Source: Patagioenas fasciata (taxonomy: Eukaryota; Chordata; Aves; Columbiformes; Columbidae). Taken from it: a DNA stretch of 64,000 nucleotides. Numbering within the stretch: the stretch's first letter is position 1; each line of letters starts with the position of its first letter. The notes under the pieces are model-generated. The model was not told where the DNA came from and did no database searches. It saw only the letters and a list, made by a program, of their open reading frames with translations. Positions 33,177-43,729 of this stretch are shown here, one piece after another. The DNA is taken from NCBI RefSeq assembly GCF_037038585.1, contig NC_092559.1:25282488-25346487 (forward strand), read 5' to 3'. The position numbers were made by a program, and so were the translations under genes.

Positions 33177-33189
33177 AGCCGTACATACC

Positions 33190-34545
33190 CTTGAGTCTTC
33201 TGGTTCTCATCTTGGGAGGCCGCTAAGGAATATTTGTTGCTGCTGTGGTTGGCCTGGCTTGTTCCCTAGTTGGATGTGATGGCATGAGCATTACCACTTA
33301 GGACCCCACTCCGCAAGCTCTTCAGTTTAAAGCCCTCCTCACCAAGTTGGCCAGCTTACTGCCTAAGATTCCCTTGCCTCTTTCAGACAGATGGATTCCA
33401 TCCCTCCCTAACAGGTTATAGTCATAAAAGAATGTCCCATTGTCATAAAAGTCAAAACCCTCACAAGGGCACCAGCCTCAAAGCCAGGAGTTAATGTGCA
33501 TTATGCATTTATTTCTGGCTACCCCCTTTCATCCAACTACAGAATGGAGGAAAAGGTAACTTGGGCACCAATATTTTTCACTTGTGCCCCTAGGGCTTTA
33601 TAGTCTTCCTTGATTCTGCCCAGGCTCTGGCTTGCAGTGTCATTTGTCCCCCCATGAAAGAGCAGCAGTGGATAGCAGTCTGTGCTCTTGACAAGTTGTG
33701 GAACCCTCTCAGCAACATCTTGGATCTTAGCTCCCAGAAGGCAGTATACCTCTTGTGACTCCCGGTCAGGATGGCAGATGTGCGCTTCAGTGCCCTTTAA
33801 CAGAGTCACCCACCACAAACACTCTTAGTTTCTTTTTATGGTATCCACTGTGTGCTACCGGTACAGTTTCTTCTTGCAGACCTTGCTCATTGATGCCTAT
33901 AGCTGTTAAAGCTTCATATCTGTTTTCAGTTGTGATGCTGGAGGGTGGAGACTGAGATGGAGCCCTGCTTTAGTGGGTCACCAGGGTCCAAGGTGCCTCA
34001 TTCTCAGTGATGTCCACTACATTCTCAGTGATGTCTGCTACAGGAGCATGGTTCTGTAACCACCTATCTATCACCATCTCACCTCCTCTAATACTGCACA
34101 GCCTTTTAACTGTTTGTTGCAACTCAACCACCTGACATAGCAGATCATCAGCCTGTGCACACCTTGTGCAGGTATTTACCTTTTCTCCAGGAATAGGGTC
34201 TGGGTACTCATTGCAACATACCACCTGTACTGAAGTCTCCTTCCTTACTGGTTCTGTCTGGGTGGAAGCATGAGACATCTCAGGGGCTTTCCCTGCAAGC
34301 GCACTGTTTTTAACTCTGAGGCGAGTGCACACCATTATGGCAGAGACCTAGAGCACAAGTACTACCTTGGGTTGTGGACCTACAAGTAGCCTGCAGCGCA
34401 CTTCCTGCATGCCCTGACTGCAAACCCCCACACCCCTGTTTGCTTGCCCTGATCGCTTGTGCTCCTTAGAACCATTTAAATCTCTCACGGTTGCTCCACT
34501 TGCTTGCACGAATGCCACCACAGACTTCTCCTCAGAACTTTTCCC
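33190..34545 (-). pseudogene. Divergent CR1 ORF1 with esterase domain
   Basis: Frame 33970-34335 encodes an N-terminal part with a CTRC pair, a leucine-rich helix and acidic tail. Frame 33537-33818 encodes the esterase-like WVTLLKGTEAH and LLFHGGTNDT segment (SGNH block with Asn and Asp). The C-terminal GIHLSERGKGILG block is near 33380. It differs clearly from ORF1 at 27789-28600 and 61648-62844 and so represents another CR1 subfamily. The 5' UTR reaches about 34545, where ERVL copy D begins. Confidence 0.75.
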
Positions 34546-36138
34546 GTGTGACCATGGAGAAGTCATGAGGAGATGGGATGGAAAACCTACCTCAGTCCTA
34601 GAGGCACGTGTACATGAGTTGCAAGGAAAGACAACCACAAGAAGGGATTCTGCCAGGAAAAATGCTACTCCAGTTTCCAGTGGGCAGTCCCCCAGAGTAG
34701 AAGGGCTGATCTTACTTCTGAACCTCTTGAAGGGGCTTCTGATTCATTCTTGCAAAAAGGAAGCAGTGAGTACCATGACCAGGACTAGAGGGGCCCTGCC
34801 TCCAGCCAGGTGGAGGAGAGGGACAAGCTGTGTGGATTCAATGTCCTGGAACGTCAGACTCACAAGAGTACAAGGCTCAAGTGAACACCAGGACCCAATG
34901 TACTCTAATTCCATCAACCAATGAAGGGACAGAACCCATCAGTATTTCTGGAGTGACTGGAGGATGCCAACAGGTGACTGTACTGGAGGCTGAAGTGAGT
35001 CTAACTGGGAAGGACTGGCAAAAACACTCCATTGTGACTGGTTCAGTTGCTCCGTGTATTCTTGGTATAGACTACCTCAGAAGAGGATATTTTAAGGACC
35101 CAAAAGGGTACCGGTGGGCCTTTGGAATAGCAGCCGTGGAGACAGGACATGAAACAGCTATCTACCTTGCCCTGTCTCTCGGAAGACCCTTGTCTTGTAG
35201 GATTGCTGAGGGTCAAAGAACAGCAGGTGCCAATTGCTACCATGATGGTGCACCAGTGCCAGTATCACACTAACCAAGACTCTCTGATTCCCATCCATAA
35301 GTGGATTTGTTAACTAGAGAGCCAAGGAGTGATCAGTAAGACTCACACAGTCTTCAACAGTCTCATATGGCCAGTGCAAAAGTCCAATGGAGAGTGGAGA
35401 CTAACGGTAGACTATCATGGCCTGAATTAATTCACGCCACCATTAAGTGCTGCTGTGCTAGAGCTGCAATATGAACTGGAGTCAAAGGCAACCAAGTGGT
35501 ATGCCACAATTGACATTGCTAATGCATTTTTCTCTATTCCTTTGGCAGCAGAGTGCAGGCCAGTTTGCTTTCAGTTGGAGGGGCGTCCAGGACACCTGGA
35601 ATCAACTGCTCCAGGAGTAGAAGCACAGCCCTACCATTTGTCATGGACTGATCCAGACTGCACTGGAACAGGGCAAAGCTCTGGAACACCTGCAATACAT
35701 TGACAATGTCATCATGTGGGGCAACACAGCAGAAGAATTTTTTGAGAAAGGGGAAAGAATGATCCAAATTTTTCTGAAAACCAGTTTTGCTATAAAGCAA
35801 AGTAAGGTCAATGATCTGGATGGGAGATCCAGTTTTTAGGAGTAAGATGGCAAGATTGACGTCATCAGATCCAAATGGATGTGATCAACAGCTATGTCTC
35901 CACCAACTAACAAAAAGGATAGACAGACTTCCTTGGGGGTTATGGGTTTTTGGATAATGCAAATTCCAGACTACGGTCAGATCGTTAGCACTCTTTATCA
36001 AGTGACCTGGAAGAAGAATGATTTTGAGTGGGACCCTGAGCAACAGCAAGCCTTTGAACAAATTAAGTGGGAGACAGTCCATGCTGTGGCTCTTGGGCCA
36101 GTCCAGGCAGGACAAGATGTTAAAAATATGCTCTTCAC
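34546..36138 (+). mobile_element. pol: ERVL-like fragment, copy D (plus strand)
   Basis: The only ERVL copy on the plus strand here. It runs from the gag C-terminus (RRWDGKPTSVLEARVHEL) through protease (34830-35273) and RT (35455-36138). The protease active site reads NTRTQ where relatives have DTGAQ, so the catalytic Asp is lost. The RT active site reads YIDN rather than YIDD. Both ends are broken: at 36138 it joins a minus-strand ERV fragment. Confidence 0.8.
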
Positions 36139-36679
36139 TTGGTGTGCATACAAAAGAGCCAAATCTAGCACATAGAGATGAGACAGAGCCTATCACAGAG
36201 TTGTGCAAGTCTGGATATTGGAATAAAGCTAGCATGCTAGAAAGAAAAGTAACAACTGTCACACACAAAATCTTATCATCACATTCACGCAGTAAAGAAC
36301 TCAGGGTCTTCTGTATAATCACAAAATGCACATATTGAGTCAATGGATTCTCATGATTTAGCAGTCTGTGAACTTACTGTACCATGTAACAGACACTTAT
36401 TTAAACTGTAATGTGCTTAAACAGATACCTACAAAAAAACAGGTTAATAAGGAACAGTATCTCGCAGAGTTCAGCAAGTTTTCTATGACTTGTGTGTTAT
36501 CAGTTAATTCTCTCTCAGCTTGTTGAAGTTTAAACCATTCTGCCTGTAAAACTGTCTGAAATGATTCAATGATCTCTTGTAGAGTTTTATTTTTGTCCTG
36601 CTTTTCTCACTTTAGAAACAACAAAGTGTTATACTTAAAGATTCTATTCTCCGGACACTTTCCCAATCCCCACAATCTT
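36139..36679 (-). pseudogene. gag: Two-gag ERV fragment (second gag)
   Basis: Homologous to 6690-7240 and 43730-44250. It includes the LFQYPDL segment and, farther upstream on the minus strand, the SLQEII-type coiled-coil part. It has no intact frame beyond about 60 codons of true gag sequence. It lies between ERVL copy D and an LTR fragment. Confidence 0.65.
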
Positions 36680-36806
36680 AACCCTCGACAGTCAGTTTCT
36701 TGGTCACCTGTTTCTCGTTGCCCCTCTCGCCAGATGTGAATCTGTCCTTATCAATAACCTCGTATTCTATTGCTATGTTTACCAAAACATGTATCTAGTT
36801 CCCCAG
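36680..36806 (-). repeat. LTR fragment of copy C type, abutting a full LTR
   Basis: 36692-36806 matches part of the adjacent LTR (37279-37395), ending exactly where the next LTR starts. At its left edge lies AACCCTCGACA (36680-36690), the reverse complement of the LTR start at 36807-36817. This indicates rearrangement or insertion into an older relative. Confidence 0.55.
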
Positions 36807-37473
36807 TGTCGAGGGTTTAGACTGCGGGGTGACAATAAAACCCTGGCAGATGTATTGTTAACCTCCTCTCCTCCCCCGACTTCCCCCTTTTGCCCCTCCT
36901 CCTCCCCCCTTCCCACTAAGGACAGGTGATCGGGAGGAAAAGAAGGACAGAGAGAGAAGAGTTGGAAAAAATTAAAAATGTTTTACTAATGTTACTAATA
37001 AGAATAGAGAAAATAATACAAAATATACAAAACCAATCTTGAAAGTCTCAGCAACTGCAGAGCCAGCACCCAAAGTCCTGGATTGGACTCTGCAGCCAAC
37101 CGGAGCTGGATTCAGTCTCACTAGGCCTCAGTTTGCAGGGACAACTAGCAAGGTCCTCTCCTAATGTCAGCCATAAGTAGAAGGGACAAAAAAGGCAAAA
37201 AGGGAAAGGGACGAGATCCTCATGATCTCCCACTTCTATATGAAGTATTCACATGAATGGAATGTTATACACAGTTGGTCAGTTTCTTGGTCACCAGTTT
37301 CTCGTTGCCCCTCTCACGAGATGTCCATCCATGCTTATCAATAACTTTGCATTCCATGGCTATGTTTACCAAAACATGTATCTGGTTCTCCAGGAAAATG
37401 CAGCTAATATGAAGGCTTTAGGGGACAGGCAAATTCACTAAAAGAGAAACTTGTTTTTAACAAAACCAGGACA
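36807..37473 (-). repeat. 3' LTR of copy C
   Basis: It starts TGTCGAGGG and ends CCAGGACA on the plus strand (667 bp), similar along its length to the 5' LTR. It has a strong polypyrimidine tract at about 36870-36918. On the minus strand it is preceded by a purine-rich AAGGGGTAGAA tract at 37474-37484. Confidence 0.85.
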
Positions 37474-38111
37474 TTCTACCCCTTATAATATGCCATTCAC
37501 GGAAATACTTAAACCTCATTAATACAATCTATCAATACAATCTAATGAATCACTACTACTATATGTATATATATATATATATATACACGCAAATGTACAT
37601 ATATACACAGGAGTAATTAATCTTAATCAGTGAAACATCCTTTGAAAAGTTCATTAAGCTCATTTTGTCACAAAAGTCTCCCAGGGAAGGAAAGATGGTA
37701 CAAGTGCATCTCATGACCACTGTTTGTGGGTTAAAGACATCAACTTCGAAAAACTTGTCAGGCGCCACTCGAAGAAGGTAGCTCTGGTTTCATCACCATT
37801 GTCTTGATCTGAAAGACACTTATTAAACATTGTTAGTGCGGTAATTCACATCATACAGTTCAGCATTGCATATTTTCACCTAAAATCAAATCCCCTTGAG
37901 GTACACACCGAACTTCTCCATCCTTAAGCATCACCCACCAGGTGCTGCCAGGTCCCTGGGCAAAAACAATCCCACGAATGGGCTTGCCTTTGCCTGAGGC
38001 AGGAGTAACCCAGACTGCCTTTCCTAACATATTTTTAATGTGTACTACAGGGACTTTCTCTCCTTCCAGAGTACGAAGAATTTCTGATTGAGCAGGCCCG
38101 GCTCGATTGGT
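37474..38111 (-). other. Copy C 3' region: integrase tail, non-coding and (TA)n
   Basis: From 38111 to about 37900 the integrase C-terminal part is readable in pieces. 37474-37900 has no conserved frame and holds a TA microsatellite at about 37558-37586. The corresponding region of copy B (22277-22700) shows the same layout. There is no env, as expected for ERVL. Confidence 0.65.
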
Positions 38112-38765
38112 TTATCCTCTAGTGTTGACCAACCAAGTGGCTTTTGCTAAATGTGAATCCCAGTTTTTAAAGGTTCCACCACCAAGAAGTGCCTTTAGTG
38201 TAGTTTTTAACAAACCATTGTACCTTTCAATTTTCCTAGAGGCTGGTGCATGATATGGAATCTGATATACCCACTCAATACCATGTTCTTTGGCCCAATT
38301 GTCTATAATACTGTTTTTGAAATGAGTACCATTGTCTGATTCAATTCTTTCTGGCGTACCATGACACCAAAAGACTTGCTTTTCAAGGCCCAAGATAGTA
38401 TTTTGGGCTGTAGCATGAGGTACGGCATATGTTTCCAACCATCCAGTGGCTGCTTCCACCATTGTAAGTACATAACGCTTACCTTGACGTGTTTGTGGAA
38501 GTGTAATATAATCAATCTGCCAAGCTTCTCCATACTTATACTTTAACCATCACCTCCCATACCATACAGGCTTTAACCGTTTCACTTGTTTGATTTCAGC
38601 ACAAGTTTCACATTCATGAATAACCTGTGAAATAGTGTCCATAGTTAAGTCCACCCCACCATCACGCTCCCATTTCTGTGTTGCATCTCTACCTTGATGC
38701 CCTGAAGCATCATGGGCCCATCGAGCTAAGAAAAGTTCACCTTTACGTTGCCAGTCCAAGTCCAC
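38112..38765 (-). pseudogene. pol: ERVL copy C integrase
   Basis: Frame 38550-38765 holds the HHCC zinc-binding domain, with His in HDASGHQGRD and the CETC pair. Frame 38112-38462 holds the catalytic core, with ESDNGTHF (second Asp) and YHAPASRKIERYNGLLK (Glu). The DDE residues read here are present. The two parts are in different frames, separated by a frameshift near 38500-38550. Confidence 0.85.
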
Positions 38766-38809
38766 CTCAGTTACTTGAATCTTGGCAGTTTGATCTGCTT
38801 GTTGGTTGT

Positions 38810-39718
38810 TTAGATGTTCCTCAGTGGCTCGACTTTAGGCACATGAGCATCTACATGACGAACTTTGGCAGGCAGGCTCTCTAGCTGAGCAGCAATGTCT
38901 TGCCACAGTGTGGCAGTCCAAATGGGTTTACCTCTGCGCTGCCAGTTGCTTTTCTTCCATTGCTGTAGCCACCCCCACAAGGCATTTGCTACCATCCATG
39001 AGTCAGTATAGAGATGAAGTACTGGCCACTTCTCTCGTTCAGCAATGTCCAAAGCCAGCTGGATGGCTTTCACTTCTGCAAATTGACTAGATTCACCTTG
39101 TCCTTCAGTGGCTTCTGTAACTTGTCGTGTGGGACTCCACATAGCAGCTTTCCACCTTCGATGTTTTCCTACAAGACGACAGGATCCATCTGTGAACAGT
39201 GCATACTGCTTATCAGTCTCTGAAAGTGTATTATATGGTGGTGCTTCTCCAGCACATGTTACTTCCTCCTCATCTGGAGACATCCCAAAGTCTTTGCTTT
39301 CTGGCCAGTCTGTAATCACTTCTAAGATCCCTGGGCGATTGGGATTTCCAGTTCAAGCTCGTTGCGTGATCAGTGCAATCCATTTACTCCATGTAACTTC
39401 GGTTGCATGATGTGTAGACGGAACCGTCCCTTTGAACATCCAGCTCAGCACCGGCAGTTGAATTGCTAGGAGTTGTGCTTCAGTACCGATAACTTCTGAA
39501 GCAGCTCGAACTCCTTCATATGCTGCTAGTATCTCTTTTCCAGTTGGAGTATAGCTGGCCTCAGATCCTTTGTATCCTCGACTCCAAAAACTTAAGGGTC
39601 GGCCTCGTGTTTCTCCTGGTGCTTTCTGCCAGAGGTTCCAGGTAGGACCATTATCTCCGGCTGCGGTGTAGAGCACATTTTTAACATCTAGTCCAGTCCG
39701 AACTGGTCCAAGGGCCAC
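38810..39718 (-). pseudogene. pol: ERVL copy C RNase H and RT connection
   Basis: The 169-codon frame (38810-39319) contains all four RNase H residues: FTDGSC (Asp), SSQFAEVKA (Glu), LYTDSW (Asp) and VRHVDAHVPK (Asp). Upstream, frame 39353-39718 encodes the connection (GETRGRPLSFWSRGYKGSEA). Between them a frame change occurs near 39340. This domain degrades the RNA strand during reverse transcription. Confidence 0.85.
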
Positions 39719-39776
39719 CGCATGAGTTATCTCACACTTAATTTGTTCAAAGGCTTGTAGTTTTTCCTGGCCCCAC

Positions 39777-40577
39777 TCAAATTGGAGGGCTCACAATGTG
39801 ACTGTAGTCAGGAATATGCATTCTCCAAAAACCTACAATGCCCAGGAAAGTCTGTGTCTCCTTTTTATTAGTAGGTGGAGACATTGCTGCAATTTTGTTG
39901 ATCACATCCATTGGGATCTGACGACGGCCATCTTGCCATTTTATTCCTAAAAACTGGATCTCTCGTGCAGGTCCCTTGACCTTGCTTCGTTTTATGGCAA
40001 AACCAGCATCCAAAAGAATCTGAATTATTCTCTCACCTTTCTCGAAGACTTCTTTCGCTGTGTTGCCCCATGCAATGATGTCATCAATATATTGCAAGTG
40101 TTCTGGAGCTTTACCTTGTTCCAGCGTGTTCTGGATCAGACCATGGCAGATGGTAGGACTGTGTTTCCACCCCTGGGGCAAGCAATTCCATGTATACTGG
40201 ATGCCCCTCCAGGTGAAAGCAAACTGCGGCCTGCACTCTGCTGCTACAGGAATAGAGAAAAATGCATTAGCAATGTCAATTGTAGCATACCATTTAGCTG
40301 CCTTTGACTCCAGTTCAAATTGCAGTTCTAGCATGTCAGGCACAGAAGCACTCAGTGGTGGCGTAACTTCATTCAGGCCACGACAGTCTACAGTTAGTCT
40401 CCACTCATCACTAGATTTACGCACTGGCCAAATTGGGCTGTTAAAAGATGAGCGAGTCTTACTGATCACACCCTGGCTTTCCAATTGATGTATCAACCTC
40501 TGGATAGGAATCTCGATTGGTGCGATACTGCCTGCAATGCACCGTCGTGGTAGCAATTGGCACCTGCTGATCGTCAA
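39777..40577 (-). pseudogene. pol: ERVL copy C reverse transcriptase (266 codons open)
   Basis: It contains SQGVISKTRSSFNSPIW, ATIDIANAFFSIPVA and LQYIDDIIAWGN (YIDD, about 40077-40091), then PTNKKETQTFLGIVGFWRM. An 8-bp deletion near 40511, relative to copy B, shifts the frame between protease and RT. A second deletion of about 26 bp near 39787 removes part of the connection. Confidence 0.88.
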
Positions 40578-40985
40578 CCATCAGCAGTCCTACAACAGAA
40601 GGGTCATCTGAAAGACCAGGCAAATCAGACAGCTGTTCAATTTTCTCAGTGTCCACAGCTGCTATACCAAATGCCCACCTATACCTTTTTGAGTCCTTAA
40701 AATACCCTCTCCTGAGGTAGTCTATACCAAGGATGCACGGAGCATCTGGACCAGTCACAATGGGATGCTTTTGCCAGTTTTTCCAGTTTAGGCTCATTTC
40801 AGCCTCTACAACAGTCAGTTCCTGGGATCCCTCAGTCACTCCAACAATATTGATGGATTGCGTTCCTTTATAATTAGAAGGAATTATTGTGCACTGAGAA
40901 CTAATGTCCACTAAAGCTTTGTACTCCTGGGGGTGTGTTATACCAGGCCAGCGTATTTGTACAGTTCAATAGACTCTGTTATCCC
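40459..40985 (-). pseudogene. pro: ERVL copy C protease
   Basis: It encodes YKALVDISSQCTIIP where relatives have DTGAQ, so the active-site Thr-Gly is replaced (DIS). The C-terminal CILGIDYLRRGYFKD motif is kept. It continues toward RT until the 8-bp deletion near 40511 changes frame. Confidence 0.8.
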
Positions 40986-41029
40986 TTTCTTCCACCTGGT
41001 TGGAGGCAGGGCACCTCTAATTCCTGTTT

Positions 41030-42914
41030 TGCACAGTCTCTGGGTGTGAATTAGAGGTCCCTTCAAGAGCATCAGAATCTTTTCTGCCCCTTTTTGTAAA
41101 CTGGAGCAGCCATTTTCCTAGGAGTTTTTCCTTTTAACTGATGTACTCGTTCTTGAATTTCTGAGGTAGGCCTTCTATGCCACCTACTCATGTTTTCTCC
41201 CTGCTCACGTAGGAAGAACCACAGTGAACCTCTTTTTGTGGACTGCCTCTGTCTTCTCTCTTGAGATTGAAAAGTCCTTCTCCTAATAGTTGAAACATAG
41301 GTTCATACAAGTCATTAATGGCACCTGTCTTCTCTGAGTTCTTTGATCTCTTGCAACAGCTTTTCAAACCGGTCATCAAATTTTTCACACAATTTCTCCA
41401 CAGCAGAGACACAAGCCCATAGAGAACCAGCAAGGTTCTTCCCAAAGTCCCAGAGCTACTCAATCACATGAGAAATCCTTTGATTACCTTCAGCTGACCA
41501 GAGCATTGCTGCCAATGACTTAGCATATGCAGGTGGTGCACTTTGTACAAATCTGCGCCACAGAGGTCTTGTACAAATAATTCTATCTGGGTCTGTCCCA
41601 TCTTTGGTCCAAAAGAGATGATCTCTCACACAGCTAATTCTCTCAGGAACTGGATACCTCCCTCCATAGTGTTCCATTTCCCTAATGTGCATATACAATC
41701 TTCCTTGTAGGGAAATCTTACTTTCATAGCTGCCAGGAGTCGGGTCCAGAGGGTAGTGGCGTTAGGCTCTCTTGAAATTGCCCTATCAATGGTGGAATCT
41801 TTTGACAGACATCCCAGCTGCCTAGCTTCACCACCTTCCAATTCAATTGTTTCTTCCGCATTATCCCAGCATCGGAGCAGCCAGGTTACAATATTCTCGC
41901 TTTCACGATGACTGAAGTCTTTCGCAGATCTCTAAGCTCACCTGGAGAAAAGGACCAAGTGGTGGTCACTTCATCTCCTCCCTGCGCTGGTGATGCCCCT
42001 TGGGTTGATGTTGGCCCTGTGGCCCCTGTGCCATCACCTGCTGCACAAGGAGTCTTTCTAGTGACTTTCTTACAACTGGCAACTGATGCTGATATGGGCT
42101 CACCATCATCTGATTCATTTCCAGAGTATGAATGACTGTCACTGGCATGGGCATAATCATAGTGATTGTTATGGTTACAGCAGCAACAGTGCCCAGTGTG
42201 TGAGGAAGGAGGGGCTGCCTTGTTAGGCTTTGAGGCTGGAGAAGTAACATTATCTGCAGCGATCTTGGCAGAGGAGCTATGCGGATGAGATGGAGCTTGG
42301 GCCTGCGAAGCAGCAGTGTCTGTGATGGGGGGGAGCAGTGGCTGCAGCAGCAGCTTTCACTGTTTTGTTTTTTCTCCAGTGGCTAGGAGTGTTTTTTGCT
42401 AAAGCTTCCGAAGACACACCGCATATCTCAGGACTAAAAAGAGACGCAAAACTCCTATTGAACCTCATTTCTCTTAACAGTAACACAAACTGACACACAT
42501 TCAGCAAACCAAATAACACCATCACAGTTCTATCAAAGCTCCAAGGATATTCAAAGCTCTCTAAAACATTTGTAAACTCTCCTAGCAAGAAAGCAAAAGT
42601 ATTGTTAGTCAGCATTTCTAAAGATTCGCTTGACCAATTAGCAAACACATAGCTGTTTTTTGCTTTATCTCTCCTGGAGGTTTTTCAAGGTAAAGCAGAA
42701 ACGAGTAGAAATTCATTAGCGGTTGCGGTATAATGAAATAAACCAGTGCCAAACCACACAGTATCATCATAACTATCGTCCAGTTTCTTGTTGTTATATA
42801 ATTAATACTTCGATTCAGAAAGAATGCCCAGCACAAGTATGGTATCACCGAACACAATGTAGAAAATAACTGATATATCTTATTCCACAACGTTTTTAAA
42901 CCAGTGTAATTCAC
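41030..42914 (-). pseudogene. gag: ERVL copy C gag with hydrophobic N-terminus
   Basis: The first frame (42618-42914) has two hydrophobic segments (about residues 17-32 and 46-66). The second (42277-42648) has another (about 45-60, VMVLFGLLNVCQFVLLL), followed by an Ala-rich linker. Capsid-like segments follow at 41626-41841 (SKDSTIDRAISRE, KEDCICTLGKW), and coiled segments lie toward 41188. No CCHC knuckle. Hydrophobic segments this early in Gag are unusual for orthoretroviruses. Copy E shows the same. Confidence 0.7.
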
Positions 42915-43059
42915 TCTGCCTTAATACCACTAGATAATGTCTGAAGCACACAGACTCGCGAGTCTCACAACTCTCTGAGTTAGCACCATGCCAAGAAAAT
43001 TGAAAGGTATGTCAGAGCAGTAGAAAAGCCAAAAATCTCCAAATTTACCCCTTTCTCTT

Positions 43060-43077
43060 GCCCCATGTTGGGCACCA
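43060..43077 (-). other. Primer-binding site, tRNA-Lys-like
   Basis: On the minus strand it reads TGGTGCCCAACATGGGGC, six bases inside the 5' LTR edge. It differs from the tRNA-Lys(1,2) site TGGCGCCCAACGTGGGGC at two positions, both explained by CpG deamination (CG to TG or CA). Other tRNAs are possible. Confidence 0.7.
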
Positions 43078-43083
43078 ATTATC

Positions 43084-43729
43084 TGTTGAGGGTTTAGATT
43101 GCGGGATGACAATAAAACTCTGGGAGAGGTATTGTTAACCTACTCTCCTCCCCCCACTTCCCCCTTTCTCCCCTCCCTCTCCCCCCTTCCCACTAAGGAC
43201 AGGTGATCGGGAGGAAAAGAAGGACAGAGAGAAGAGAGTTGGAAAAATTAAAGATGTTTTACTAATGCTACTAATAAGAATAGAGAAAATAATACAAAAT
43301 ATACAAAACCAATCTTGAAAGTCTCAGCAACTGCAGAGTCGGCACCCAAAGTCCTGGATTGGACTCTGTTGGATTCAGTCTCTCACTAGGCCTCAGTTCG
43401 CAGGGACAACTAGCAAGGTCCTCTTCTGATGTCGGCTATAAGGAAAAAGGAAAAGAAGGAAAAAAAGACGTGATCCTCGTGATCTCCCACTTTTTTATGA
43501 AATATTCACGTGAATGGGATGTTATACACCGTTGGTCAGTTCCTTGGTCACCTGTTTCTCGTTGCCCCTCTCGCGAGATATGCATCAGTTGTTATCATAA
43601 CTTTGCATTCCATTGCTATGTTTACCAAAATATGTATCTGGTTTTCCAGGAAACTGCAGCTGATATGAAGGCTTTAGCTGACAGGCAAATTCACTAAAAG
43701 GAAACTTGTTTTTTAACTAAACCAGGACA
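43084..43729 (-). repeat. 5' LTR of copy C
   Basis: It starts TGTTGAGGG and ends CCAGGACA on the plus strand (646 bp), homologous to 36807-37473. It includes a polypyrimidine tract at about 43141-43194. The next sequence at 43730 belongs to another ERV. Confidence 0.85.

Larger units (their letters stand above)
36807..43729 (-). mobile_element. ERVL-like provirus, copy C, with both LTRs (6.9 kb)
   Basis: The most complete provirus here: 5' LTR (43084-43729), primer-binding site, gag, protease, RT, RNase H, integrase, a 3' non-coding region and 3' LTR (36807-37473), all on the minus strand. There is no env. The flanking five bases differ on the two sides, so no target duplication is visible. 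LTR-LTR differences include indels, suggesting it is not very recent. Confidence 0.9.

Noticed and set aside
37556..37590. TA-rich run as a possible origin or promoter
   Set aside because: It is a microsatellite inside the 3' non-coding part of ERVL copy C; copy B has a shorter version at the same place.
43084..43729. Copy C as an insertion into the flanking two-gag ERV
   Set aside because: The ERV pieces on its two sides (36139-36679 and 43730-45360) overlap in content and no matching target duplication was found, so they are separate copies.
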